In this document: positions 38,135 through 47,951 of the stretch, piece after piece
Layout: every line of letters begins with the position of its first letter
Position numbering within the stretch: the first letter of the stretch is position 1
Assembly (NCBI RefSeq): GCF_000744835.1
Contig: NZ_JQMS01000001.1
Span: forward strand, 2,790,001 to 2,854,000
DNA from: Flavobacterium sp. 83
GTDB lineage: Bacteria > Bacteroidota > Bacteroidia > Flavobacteriales > Flavobacteriaceae
DNA: 64,000 nucleotides
Direction of reading: 5' to 3'
The notes under the pieces: generated by a model
The model's input: the letters and a program-made list of their open reading frames with translations, nothing else
Told to the model about the DNA's origin: nothing
Databases searched by the model: none
Position numbers and translations under genes: made by a program

Positions 38135-40042
38135 ATGAATAAAGTTATCTCGCATTCCCTTTTTACCGATTTTGATATCGATTTGTTTAAAGCTGGGAAA
38201 CATTTTAGACTTTACGAAAAACTAGGAGCACATCTTATAAATGTAGATGGTGTTGATGGTGTTTATTTTGCAGTTTGGGCTCCAACTGCGCATTCTGTAT
38301 CTGTGGTTGGGGATTTTAATTTTTGGACGCAAGGCGAGCATCTGTTGCAAGTGCGTTGGGATTCATCGGGTATTTGGGAAGGGTTTATTCCTACTATTAC
38401 AAAAGGTGCTACCTATAAATATAAAATTCAATCCAATAACGGAGGAATAGTAACTGAGAAAGCAGATCCTTTTGCTTTTTATTGTGAAAAACCACCACAT
38501 ACAGCCTCTGTAGTTTGGGATTTAGATTATAAATGGAAAGATAAGAACTGGATGAAAACGCGTCAAAACCATAATGGTTTAGACAAACCTTATTCAGTAT
38601 ATGAAGTCCATTTAGGGTCTTGGAAACGTCATGCGGAAGAAAATAGATTTTTGACTTATCTTGAATTTGCTGAGGATTTGGTAAATTATGTAAAAGAAAC
38701 TGGTTTTACCCATGTTGAGTTCATGCCTATAATGGAGTATCCATATGATCCTTCATGGGGGTATCAATTAGTAGGTTATTTTGCACCAACTTCCCGTTTT
38801 GGAAATCCACAGGAATTCATGCATTTAGTTGACAAATTGCATGAAGCAGGAATAGGAGTAATTCTGGATTGGGTGCCTTCTCACTTTCCAGATGATGCAC
38901 ATGGTTTGGGATTTTTTGATGGATCAAATCTTTTTGAACATCCTGATCGTAGAAAAGGGTATCATCCGGATTGGAAAAGTTTAGTTTTTAATTATGGACG
39001 AAATGAAGTTCGTTCGTTCTTAATCAGTAATGCATTATTCTGGTTGCACCATTATCATGCGGATGCTTTACGAGTAGATGCCGTTGCGTCAATGCTATAT
39101 TTAGACTATTCCAGAAACGATGGAGAATGGGAACCTAATATCTATGGAGGAAGAGAAAATCTTGATACCATAAGTTTCTTAAAGGAATTTAATGAAGCCG
39201 TTTATTTAAATTATGAAGGAGTTCAAACCATTGCTGAAGAAAGTACTTCTTTTCCTATGGTTTCAAGACCAACATCAGTTGGTGGATTAGGATTTGGAAT
39301 GAAATGGATGATGGGATGGATGCATGATACTTTGGAATATTTTCAAAAAGATACAGTGTATAGAAAGTACCATCAAAATGATTTGACTTTTTCAATGACT
39401 TATACTTTTTCTGAAAATTTCATGTTACCGCTTTCCCATGACGAGGTTGTATATGGAAAAAAATCAATAGCGGGAAGAATGCCAGGCGATGAATGGCAAA
39501 AATTTGCTAATTTAAGATTACTGTATGGCTATATGTTTACACATCCCGGAACTAAATTATTGTTTATGGGAAGTGAATTTGGACAAAGTAGCGAATGGAA
39601 TTTTGAAGGAAGTTTAGACTGGCATTTATTGCAATATCCGTTTCATGAAGGGGTTAAAAAATTGATTACTGATTTGAATAAACTGTATAAAACAGAACCT
39701 GCCTTGTATGAAAAACAATTTAGTCCGGAAGGCTTCGAATGGATTAACTATTCAGATCATCAAAATGCGGTCATGTCTTTCATTCGAAAAGGAAATAACC
39801 CAAAAGAAGATGTGATTGTAGTTTGCAACTTTACTCAAGTAGTTCGTCCTAATTATCGTATTGGTTTGCCTAAAAAAGGAAAATTAATAGAAATATTCAA
39901 TAGCGATGCTGCTGAATATGGAGGAAGTGGTCTTTCTAATCCTAAAAAAATCACCATTGAAGCCTTACCATATGACGGAAGGGATTATTCTGTAGAATTA
40001 CTTTTACCACCTTTAAGCGTAAATGTTTTTAAAATTTCATAA
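38135..40042 (+). CDS. glgB: 1,4-alpha-glucan branching enzyme
   Basis: GH13 enzyme that introduces alpha-1,6 branches in glycogen. The 635-residue protein has an N-terminal CBM48 domain (about 25-120, FAVWAPTAHSVSVVGDFN) and a TIM barrel with VILDWVPSHF, the nucleophile D315 in LRVDAVASM, the acid E near residue 368 in IAEESTSFP and LPLSHDEVVYGK. A C-terminal beta domain follows. Complete. Third gene of the glg operon. Confidence 0.95.
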   Translation: MNKVISHSLFTDFDIDLFKAGKHFRLYEKLGAHLINVDGVDGVYFAVWAPTAHSVSVVGDFNFWTQGEHLLQVRWDSSGIWEGFIPTITKGATYKYKIQSNNGGIVTEKADPFAFYCEKPPHTASVVWDLDYKWKDKNWMKTRQNHNGLDKPYSVYEVHLGSWKRHAEENRFLTYLEFAEDLVNYVKETGFTHVEFMPIMEYPYDPSWGYQLVGYFAPTSRFGNPQEFMHLVDKLHEAGIGVILDWVPSHFPDDAHGLGFFDGSNLFEHPDRRKGYHPDWKSLVFNYGRNEVRSFLISNALFWLHHYHADALRVDAVASMLYLDYSRNDGEWEPNIYGGRENLDTISFLKEFNEAVYLNYEGVQTIAEESTSFPMVSRPTSVGGLGFGMKWMMGWMHDTLEYFQKDTVYRKYHQNDLTFSMTYTFSENFMLPLSHDEVVYGKKSIAGRMPGDEWQKFANLRLLYGYMFTHPGTKLLFMGSEFGQSSEWNFEGSLDWHLLQYPFHEGVKKLITDLNKLYKTEPALYEKQFSPEGFEWINYSDHQNAVMSFIRKGNNPKEDVIVVCNFTQVVRPNYRIGLPKKGKLIEIFNSDAAEYGGSGLSNPKKITIEALPYDGRDYSVELLLPPLSVNVFKIS

Positions 40043-40064
40043 TTAAATATTTACTAATATTATC

Positions 40065-40119
40065 AAATCACATTACTAATAAATTTCATTTAATATGAAA
40101 ATAATTAGTAATGTGATTT
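40065..40119. terminator. Long AT-rich inverted repeat after glgB
   Basis: Perfect 16-bp arms aaatcacattactaat (40065-40080) and its complement (40104-40119) with a second short hairpin (tttcat / atgaaa) inside. It probably ends or attenuates the glg transcript before the alpha-glucosidase gene, although no long T-run follows directly. Confidence 0.5.
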
Positions 40120-40240
40120 ATTATTACTATGTTTTAAAGAATATTTTTTTTTCAGGAATAGATCTAAGATATACAGTTGTTTATGAAGTATTTTTGTAAG
40201 TTTGAGTAGAAAATTGACCGCAAAATCAATACGATAGAAA

Positions 40241-42640
40241 ATGATTACAAATACAGAATTAGAATATAAAGGAGATTTATACCCAACAAAAATTGTTTCC
40301 TTTAAACATGAAGTAGACTCCGTTTTTTTTCACACAGATAATAGTGTGATATTAAAAGTAACTGTATTAAGAGATAGTTTAATACGTTTTCGATTTACGA
40401 CAAAAGGATATTTTAGTAATGATTTTTCGTATGCTATTGATAAAAGTCATACGCATGGATATAATTTTCTTGAGGTTTCTGAAGCAGAAGATTATTATCA
40501 GATAAAAACTAGCAAAGTACAGTGTCGAATTCAAAAAATAGATATGCGATTGTCTATTTTTGATTTGGAGGACTATCTCATTTTGGAGGACGAATTGGGT
40601 TTTCATTGGGAAGAAAGCTATGAATATGGTGGTAATATCGTAAAAATGAGTAAGTCTTCTAAAAATGGAGAATGTTTTTATGGACTTGGGGATAAAGCAA
40701 CCCAATTGAATTTGAAGGGGAAAAGATTTGAAAATTTTGCAACAGATCAATATGCTTTTCAAAAAGACCAAGATCCCTTATACAAAGTAGTTCCTTTTTA
40801 CATTGGATTAAATAACAAAAAAGCATACGGGATTTTCTTTGACAATACTTTTAGAACTTATTTTGATTTTTGTCAAGAAAGAAGAAATATAGCCAGTTAC
40901 TGGGCTGACGGTGGAGAAATGAATTATTATTTTATTTACGGGCCACAAATGCAAGATGTAGTAACCACATATACTGATTTGACAGGTAAGCCAGAATTAC
41001 CACCACTTTGGGCGCTTGGATATCATCAATGTAAATGGAGTTATTACCCTGAAAGTAATTTAAAAGAAGTTGCAGCTAAATTTAGGGAATTGAAAATTCC
41101 ATGCGACGCACTATATTTAGATATCGATTATATGGAAGGTTTTCGATGTTTCACATGGAATAACGAATATTTTCCTGATCCTAAAAGAATGGTTGCTGAA
41201 TTAGCTGCCGATGGATTCAAAACTGTTGTAATTATTGATCCGGGAATTAAAATTGACAAAGAATATTCAATATACAAAGAAGCATTAGAAAAAGATTATT
41301 TCTGCAAAAGAGCAGATGGTCCTTATATGAAAGGAAAAGTATGGCCTGGAGAATGTAATTTTCCGGATTTTACAAATCCATTAGTCAGAGAATGGTGGGC
41401 AGGTCTATTTAAAGAATTAGTTTCAGAAATAGGTGTAAAAGGAGTTTGGAATGATATGAATGAACCCGCAGTTATGGAGGTTCCAAATAAAACATTTCCA
41501 ATGGATGTGCGGCATGATTACGATGGAAACCCTTGTAGCCATAGAAAAGCACATAATATTTATGGAACTCAAATGGCAAGAGCAACCTATCATGGAGTGA
41601 AACGATTTGCTTATCCAAAACGTCCTTTTGTTATTACAAGATCGGCTTATGCAGGAGCACAACGATATTCATCATCTTGGACAGGTGATAATGTTGCCAC
41701 ATGGGAGCATTTATGGATTGCAAATATTCAAGTGCAACGTATGTGTATTTCAGGAATGGGCTTTACAGGATCTGATATTGGAGGATTTGCAGAGCAGCCT
41801 TCGGGAGAATTGTACGCACGCTGGATTCAATTAGGAGTTTTTCATCCTTTTTGTAGAACCCATTCTTCTGGGGATCATGGAAATCAAGAACCTTGGGCCT
41901 TTGATGAAGAGGTTATTGATATCACTAGAAAGTTTGTCAGTTTGCGCTATCAGTTATTGCCGTATTTGTATACTATGTTTTGGCAATATATTGAAGAAGG
42001 GATTCCAATGTTGAAACCATTGGTGTATTATGATCAAGAAGATATTCAAACACATTATAAAAATGATGAATTTATTTTTGGAAATCAAATTTTAGTTTGC
42101 CCTATTCTTGAGCCTAATTCGTTAGGAAGAAGGATGTATATTCCTCGTGGACAGTGGTACAATTACTGGACTAATGAACAAGTTAATGGAGGAAAAGAGA
42201 TTTGGGTAGATACTAAATTCGACCAAATTCCACTTTTTGTAAAATCGGGTGCTATAATTCCAAAATATCCTATCCAACAATACGTTGGGCAATTAGAATT
42301 TGATGATTTAATATTAGATGTTTACTACAAAGTAGGCAAAGAAAAGTCGGTAGTTTATGAGGATTCTCAAGATGGATATGATTATAAAAAAGGACGGTAT
42401 AGCTTTCTGTCATTTCAAACAATCGGGAAGGAAAAAGAACTGATAATCCAGGTTCATAAAGAAGGAAAATACGATACCAATTACTCAAAATATAAATTAA
42501 ATTTTATTGGATTACCATTTAAAGTTAAAAAAATAGAAATTGATAATGAAAAAGTTCCATTTGATAAAAAAAAATTTGAAAATAGTAACTTTATAATCGT
42601 TGATAAAGAATTTACAGAGTTGCATATTATTGGAGAATAA
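40241..42640 (+). CDS. GH31 family alpha-glucosidase
   Basis: A 799-residue glycoside hydrolase with an N-terminal beta-sandwich (about 1-240), a catalytic barrel containing the nucleophile D405 in GVWNDMNEPAVM and the probable acid in SWTGDNVATW, and C-terminal beta domains. There is no signal peptide, so it is cytoplasmic. Next to glgA, glgC and glgB it probably releases glucose from glycogen-derived or imported maltooligosaccharides. Whether it cuts alpha-1,4 or alpha-1,6 links cannot be told. It is about 200 bases from glgB. Confidence 0.92.
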   Translation: MITNTELEYKGDLYPTKIVSFKHEVDSVFFHTDNSVILKVTVLRDSLIRFRFTTKGYFSNDFSYAIDKSHTHGYNFLEVSEAEDYYQIKTSKVQCRIQKIDMRLSIFDLEDYLILEDELGFHWEESYEYGGNIVKMSKSSKNGECFYGLGDKATQLNLKGKRFENFATDQYAFQKDQDPLYKVVPFYIGLNNKKAYGIFFDNTFRTYFDFCQERRNIASYWADGGEMNYYFIYGPQMQDVVTTYTDLTGKPELPPLWALGYHQCKWSYYPESNLKEVAAKFRELKIPCDALYLDIDYMEGFRCFTWNNEYFPDPKRMVAELAADGFKTVVIIDPGIKIDKEYSIYKEALEKDYFCKRADGPYMKGKVWPGECNFPDFTNPLVREWWAGLFKELVSEIGVKGVWNDMNEPAVMEVPNKTFPMDVRHDYDGNPCSHRKAHNIYGTQMARATYHGVKRFAYPKRPFVITRSAYAGAQRYSSSWTGDNVATWEHLWIANIQVQRMCISGMGFTGSDIGGFAEQPSGELYARWIQLGVFHPFCRTHSSGDHGNQEPWAFDEEVIDITRKFVSLRYQLLPYLYTMFWQYIEEGIPMLKPLVYYDQEDIQTHYKNDEFIFGNQILVCPILEPNSLGRRMYIPRGQWYNYWTNEQVNGGKEIWVDTKFDQIPLFVKSGAIIPKYPIQQYVGQLEFDDLILDVYYKVGKEKSVVYEDSQDGYDYKKGRYSFLSFQTIGKEKELIIQVHKEGKYDTNYSKYKLNFIGLPFKVKKIEIDNEKVPFDKKKFENSNFIIVDKEFTELHIIGE

Positions 42641-42699
42641 ACAAAAAAAGTTGATACTTTTGAATTTAATTATGTAAAAATAAAATTCAAAACTTGTTG

Positions 42700-42707
42700 T
42701 ATTTTTG
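42700..42707 (+). promoter_or_regulatory. Likely -7 box of the M48 peptidase gene
   Basis: TATTTTTG fits TAnnTTTG. No TTG is found at the right distance upstream. It lies 23 bases before ATG 42730 and rules out the in-frame TTG at 42694 as the start. Confidence 0.5.
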
Positions 42708-42729
42708 TATACCAATTAAACTTAAAATT

Positions 42730-43545
42730 ATGAAAAAATACATGTTATTGGGAGTTTGTACACTAGGATTAGTTTATTCTTGTGCTACAAATCCTCTTAC
42801 AGGAAAGAAAAGTCTAAATTTTGTTTCAAATAGTGAGTTGTTTCCATCGTCGTTTGAACAATATGGAACTTTTTTGAAAGAAAATAAAGTAATAACGGGA
42901 ACTACCGATGCAAAAACAGTAGAAACTGTTGGAATTCGAATTAAAGCTGCGGCCGAAAAATATTTGACTTATTTAGGACAATCACAATATCTGAATGACT
43001 ACCGTTGGGAATACAAATTAATAGACAATAAAGAAGTGAATGCTTGGTGTATGCCAGGAGGAAAGATTGTTGTTTATTCAGGAATATTACCTGTAACAAA
43101 AAATGATGCGGGTTTAGCTACCGTAATGGGACATGAGGTTTCACATGCATTAGCAAATCATGGCGCACAAAGAATGAGTGCAGCACAATTACAACAATTA
43201 GGAGCTGTAGGAGTTGCAGTTGCAACTGGCAGTCAAAGCGCCGAGAAACAACAAATGTGGCAACAATATTATGGATTAGGATCTCAAGTAGGAGTTATGC
43301 TTCCATTTAGCAGAAGTCATGAAAGTGAGGCTGATAAAATTGGACTTACATTGATGGCAATTGCAGGTTATAATCCAGATGAAGCAATAATCTTTTGGCA
43401 AAGAATGGCGGCACAATCTTCAGGACAGGCGCCACCGGAATTTATGAGTACACACCCATCTGATGCTACTAGAATTGCAAATTTAAAAGTATTAGTTCCG
43501 GAAGCGAAAGCTTTAGCTGCTAAAGTTGGAGTTATTTATAGATAA
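42730..43545 (+). CDS. M48 family metallopeptidase, lipoprotein
   Basis: A 271-residue zinc peptidase of the BepA/LoiP type. The N-terminus is a lipoprotein signal (MKKYMLLGVCTLGLVYSC, cysteine 18), so it is anchored in the periplasm or outer membrane. The active-site motif HEVSH lies at H135-H139, and the third ligand is in SRSHESEADKIGL. It probably degrades misfolded envelope proteins. I start at ATG 42730; the open frame extends 12 codons further through the promoter. Confidence 0.9.
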   Translation: MKKYMLLGVCTLGLVYSCATNPLTGKKSLNFVSNSELFPSSFEQYGTFLKENKVITGTTDAKTVETVGIRIKAAAEKYLTYLGQSQYLNDYRWEYKLIDNKEVNAWCMPGGKIVVYSGILPVTKNDAGLATVMGHEVSHALANHGAQRMSAAQLQQLGAVGVAVATGSQSAEKQQMWQQYYGLGSQVGVMLPFSRSHESEADKIGLTLMAIAGYNPDEAIIFWQRMAAQSSGQAPPEFMSTHPSDATRIANLKVLVPEAKALAAKVGVIYR

Positions 43546-43591
43546 ACGTTTTGTTGATTCTATGTTCATTAGCCATTAGCAATGAAATTTT

Positions 43592-43630
43592 AAACAGGCT
43601 ATTCTCGTCATAGAGAATAGCCTGTTTTTT
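43592..43630 (+). terminator. Strong rho-independent terminator
   Basis: A 15-bp stem aaacaggctattctc (43592-43606) / gagaatagcctgttt (43613-43627) plus T-run, after the M48 gene. Confidence 0.93.
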
Positions 43631-43751
43631 ATTTAAATTTTAATAATATAAAGGTGATTATTATTTAATAACGGTTTTTTAATGCCAAAATAGTTGCTTT
43701 TTGAACATACTAAATAAAAAATAAATAAATTCGCAACATAAATAAAGAAAC

Positions 43752-45074
43752 ATGGCAGATTTACCAAAAGGAAGTAAAAAATTATTAAATGCTTGGGCTT
43801 TTTATGATTGGGCAAACTCAGTTTATCCATTGGTCATTTCATCGGCAGTATTTCCAATTTTTTATGAAGCATTATTCTCAGATAGAAATCATTATATAAC
43901 CGTTTTTGGTTTTAGTGTTAAAAATTCTGCGTTGATTAGTTTTGTTACTGCATTTGCCTTTTTGGTAGTGGCGCTAATTTCACCTTTATTGTCAGGAATC
44001 TCAGATTATGTAGGGAATAAAAAATCTTTTATGAAGTTTTTTTGTTATTTAGGAGCCTTGTCCTGCGTGGGATTGTATTGGTTTAATCTAGAAAATATAT
44101 ACATCGGATTATTGTTTTATTTTTTAGGTTTGATTGGTTTTTGGGGAAGTTTAGTGTTTTACAATTCCTATTTGCCGGATATTGCTTTTGTTGAACAACA
44201 AGATAAAACCAGTGCAAGAGGATATTCTTATGGTTACATAGGAAGCGTTATATTGTTAATTGTGAATTTAGGCATGATCATGATGCCTGATATTTTTGGT
44301 ATAACTGGAACTAAAGGTGAGGCTGCGATGAAAGCCATGCGATACTCCTTTATAATGGTAGGGATATGGTGGATTGTTTTTAGTCAATATACGTATTATT
44401 ATTTACCAAAAGGAAGTAGAAATACCGAACGCAAAGTGACTAAAGCTTTAGTGTTTAATGGATTTAGAGAATTAAAAAAAGTTTGGCATTTATTGGAAGA
44501 AAATGTTGCTTTGAAAAAATACCTTATTAGTTTTTTTGTTTACAGTATGGCTGTTCAGACGGTTATGCTGATTGCTACATATTTTGGAGCACAAGAAATT
44601 GCTTGGACATCAAAAAGTGAAAGTACAATAGGTTTAATTATATGTATTCTATTAATCCAAATAGTTGCCATTGTTGGTGCAGTTTTAACCTCAAAAGCTT
44701 CAGAGAAGTTTGGAAACATTCCTACGCTTATTGTAATTAATTGTTTTTGGGTTTTATTATGTGCGGCTGCTTATTTTATAACTTTGCCAATACATTTTTA
44801 CATTATGGCAGGTTTAGTAGGACTTGTAATGGGTGGAATACAGGCTTTATCACGTTCAACATATTCTAAATTATTACCTGAGACAGAAGATACAGCTTCC
44901 TTTTTTAGCTTTTTTGATGTTTCTGAAAAAATTGGAATTGTTATTGGAATGTTAGTGTATGGAATTATTGACCAAATTACTGGAAGTCCGCGATTTGCAA
45001 TAGTTTTTTTAGGGGTATTCTTTATAATGGGTGTCATTTTGTTAAAAAGAGTACCAAAAAGCAATGATAAATAG
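43752..45074 (+). CDS. MFS transporter of the Atg22/UMF1 type
   Basis: A 440-residue inner-membrane transporter with about 12 helices. The N-terminus KLLNAWAFYDWANSVYPLVI is the signature of the family related to the yeast vacuolar effluxer Atg22, and PLLSGISDYVGNKKSFM is the MFS loop 2-3 motif. The second half opens with the helix around SFFVYSMAVQTVMLIATYFG. Eukaryotic relatives export amino acids from vacuoles; the substrate in bacteria is unknown. Single gene with terminators or gaps on both sides. Confidence 0.88.
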   Translation: MADLPKGSKKLLNAWAFYDWANSVYPLVISSAVFPIFYEALFSDRNHYITVFGFSVKNSALISFVTAFAFLVVALISPLLSGISDYVGNKKSFMKFFCYLGALSCVGLYWFNLENIYIGLLFYFLGLIGFWGSLVFYNSYLPDIAFVEQQDKTSARGYSYGYIGSVILLIVNLGMIMMPDIFGITGTKGEAAMKAMRYSFIMVGIWWIVFSQYTYYYLPKGSRNTERKVTKALVFNGFRELKKVWHLLEENVALKKYLISFFVYSMAVQTVMLIATYFGAQEIAWTSKSESTIGLIICILLIQIVAIVGAVLTSKASEKFGNIPTLIVINCFWVLLCAAAYFITLPIHFYIMAGLVGLVMGGIQALSRSTYSKLLPETEDTASFFSFFDVSEKIGIVIGMLVYGIIDQITGSPRFAIVFLGVFFIMGVILLKRVPKSNDK

Positions 45075-45329
45075 ATTCATACAATTCAAAATTATAGTTC
45101 CAATTTTTTAATTTTTAAAATAGATATTTCCCTAATTAATTTTTATTTTTTTTCTTTCTTTGTAAGAAGGTGGTGTTTGTTTTTCTTATACTTTGGCATA
45201 ATGATTGACTCTTTTAGTGTTAAGCAAGTTAATCATGTCATATATCGTTTTATTTAAAATTACAGCTATGATACTTTATATTTGCTTAACAAATTAAAAT
45301 TTTTAATGACAAAAAGACTTAAATAATAT

Positions 45330-47783
45330 ATGTCAAATCATAAAATACTTACTATTGACAATCTGTCACTTCAAGAATTTGATTCGGAAGCTGATTTAAT
45401 CCCTTTATTGACTCCTGAAGATGAGGAGGAAATGAATAATGAAGAATTACCAGATTCTTTGTCAATTTTGCCATTGCGTAACATGGTTTTATTTCCAGGA
45501 GTAGTAATACCAATTACTGCTGGACGTGATAAATCAATAAAATTGATTAATGATGCAAATGCAGCAGGAAAAATAATTGGTGTTGTTTCACAAAAAAACG
45601 AGCAAGACGAAGATCCAACTCCGGAAGATATTCATAATATAGGTACAGTAGCTAGAATTTTAAGGGTTTTAAAAATGCCCGACGGGAATGTTACTGTTAT
45701 ACTCCAAGGGAAAAAGCGATTTGAAATTGATTCTGTAATTGCAGAAAGTCCTTATATAACAGCAAAAATTAAAGAAGTACCTGAAAAAAGACCAGGGAAA
45801 CATGATACAGAGTTTATCGCGATTCTTGATTCAATCAAAGAATTGGCGATTCAAATTATAAAAGAAAGTCCAAACATTCCTAGTGAAGCTACTTTTGCGA
45901 TTAAAAATATTGAAAGCCAATCATTTTTAATCAATTTTGTTACTTCTAATATGAATTTAACAGTTAAAGAAAAGCAAGACTTATTAGCTATTAATGAATT
46001 AAAAATTAGAGCATTAGAGACTTTACGATATATGAATATTGAGTTGCAAAAACTCGAATTAAAAAATGATATTCAATCTAAAGTTCGTTTCGATTTAGAC
46101 CAACAACAAAGAGAATACTTTCTTCACCAACAAATGAAAACAATTCAAGAAGAATTGGGTGGTGTTTCACAGGAAGAGGAAATGGATGAAATGTTGCAAA
46201 AGTCTTTGACTAAGAAATGGGACGAGAAAACTAAAAAACATTTCGAAAAAGAATTGTCAAAAATGCGTCGCATGAATCCTCAAGCGCCAGATTTTGGTAT
46301 TCAAAGAAACTATTTAGAGTTGTTTCTGGAATTGCCTTGGGATGAATATTCTAAAGATGATTTTGATTTAAAGAAAGCACAAAAAATACTGGACAGAGAT
46401 CATTTTGGTCTTGAAGATGTCAAGAAAAGAATGATTGAACATTTGGCAGTTTTAAAATTGCGAAATGATATGAAATCACCAATAATTTGTTTGACAGGAC
46501 CTCCGGGAGTTGGAAAAACATCTATTGGACGTTCTATCGCAGAAGCTTTAGGTAGAAAATATGTTAGAATTTCATTGGGTGGTTTGCGTGATGAAGCGGA
46601 AATACGCGGTCATAGAAAAACGTATATTGGTGCCATGCCGGGACGAATTATCCAAAGTTTGAAAAAAGCAGGAACTTCAAATCCAGTTTTTGTTTTGGAT
46701 GAAATCGATAAACTATCAAATAGTAATCAAGGTGATCCATCTTCGGCATTACTGGAAGTTTTAGATCCAGAACAAAACAATTCGTTTTATGATAATTTCC
46801 TTGAAATGGGTTACGACTTGTCTAAAGTGATGTTTATAGCCACCTCTAATAACATGGCTGCAATTCAACCTGCATTAAAAGACAGAATGGAAATCATCAA
46901 AATGTCAGGTTATACGATTGAGGAAAAGGTAGAAATTGCGCGTCAACATTTGTTTCCAAGACAATTGAAAGAACATGGTTTGACTGCTAAAGATTTAACC
47001 ATTGGAAAAAAACAATTAGAAAAAATTGTAGAAGGATATACACGTGAATCTGGAGTTCGTGGTTTGGAAGCTAAGATTGCTCAAGTAATTCGTAATGCAG
47101 CAAAATCTGTTGCAATGGAAGAACCGTATAACAAGAAAGTAACAGACGAAGATATTATAAAAACACTTGGCGTTCCTAGATTAGAAAGAGATAAGTACGA
47201 AAATAATGATGTTGCCGGTGTTGTTACTGGCTTGGCTTGGACTTCTGTCGGCGGTGATATTCTTTTCATAGAATCGTTACTTTCTCCGGGAAAAGGAACT
47301 ATGACAATTACTGGGAATTTAGGTACAGTAATGAAGGAATCTGCAACGATTGCTTTAGAATATATTAAGGCAAATGCTAAATTTTTAGGATTGGATTCGG
47401 AGATACTTTCTAAATATAATATTCATTTACACGTTCCGGAAGGAGCTACACCCAAAGATGGTCCTAGTGCCGGAATTGCGATGTTGACTTCATTAGTTTC
47501 GTTGTTTACACAAAAACGAGTTAAGAAAAACTTAGCAATGACAGGTGAAATCACCTTGCGTGGAAAAGTTTTGCCAGTAGGAGGAATAAAAGAAAAGATT
47601 TTAGCAGCCAAAAGAGCCAATATCAAAGAAATTATTCTGTGTCATGAAAACAAAAGTGATATTGATGAAATAAAACCGGAATACCTTGAAGGTTTGACTT
47701 TTCATTATGTCAAAGAAATGAGCGAAGTACTTAAATATGCTTTGACAGATCAAAAAGTAAAAAATGCAAAAGATCTGAAATAA
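45330..47783 (+). CDS. lon: ATP-dependent protease Lon
   Basis: An 817-residue cytoplasmic AAA+ protease that removes damaged and short-lived proteins. The N-terminal substrate-binding domain starts near residue 45 (LPLRNMVLFPGVVIPIT). The ATPase has Walker A GPPGVGKTS and VFVLDEIDKL. The protease domain has the catalytic serine in PKDGPSAGIAM and lysine in VGGIKEKILAAKRA. Complete. A TATATTTG box at 45277-45284 may be its -7 element; no heat-shock element is evident by eye. Confidence 0.96.
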   Translation: MSNHKILTIDNLSLQEFDSEADLIPLLTPEDEEEMNNEELPDSLSILPLRNMVLFPGVVIPITAGRDKSIKLINDANAAGKIIGVVSQKNEQDEDPTPEDIHNIGTVARILRVLKMPDGNVTVILQGKKRFEIDSVIAESPYITAKIKEVPEKRPGKHDTEFIAILDSIKELAIQIIKESPNIPSEATFAIKNIESQSFLINFVTSNMNLTVKEKQDLLAINELKIRALETLRYMNIELQKLELKNDIQSKVRFDLDQQQREYFLHQQMKTIQEELGGVSQEEEMDEMLQKSLTKKWDEKTKKHFEKELSKMRRMNPQAPDFGIQRNYLELFLELPWDEYSKDDFDLKKAQKILDRDHFGLEDVKKRMIEHLAVLKLRNDMKSPIICLTGPPGVGKTSIGRSIAEALGRKYVRISLGGLRDEAEIRGHRKTYIGAMPGRIIQSLKKAGTSNPVFVLDEIDKLSNSNQGDPSSALLEVLDPEQNNSFYDNFLEMGYDLSKVMFIATSNNMAAIQPALKDRMEIIKMSGYTIEEKVEIARQHLFPRQLKEHGLTAKDLTIGKKQLEKIVEGYTRESGVRGLEAKIAQVIRNAAKSVAMEEPYNKKVTDEDIIKTLGVPRLERDKYENNDVAGVVTGLAWTSVGGDILFIESLLSPGKGTMTITGNLGTVMKESATIALEYIKANAKFLGLDSEILSKYNIHLHVPEGATPKDGPSAGIAMLTSLVSLFTQKRVKKNLAMTGEITLRGKVLPVGGIKEKILAAKRANIKEIILCHENKSDIDEIKPEYLEGLTFHYVKEMSEVLKYALTDQKVKNAKDLK

Positions 47784-47951
47784 TAGATTAACAAGGAATA
47801 AGAAACGAATTCCAAATTTCAAAACCTGTTCTGCAGTGCTTGGGATTTGGAATTTTTATTTATAATTACGAGTTTGAAAGTTGCTGTTTATTGTATTTAT
47901 AATTTTATCTTCGCATTTGCGTTTTACCTTACATAAATCGCGATTTAAAGC

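Noticed and set aside
42694..42729. N-terminal extension of the M48 lipoprotein
   Set aside because: It would place residues before a normal lipoprotein signal and crosses the -7 box.
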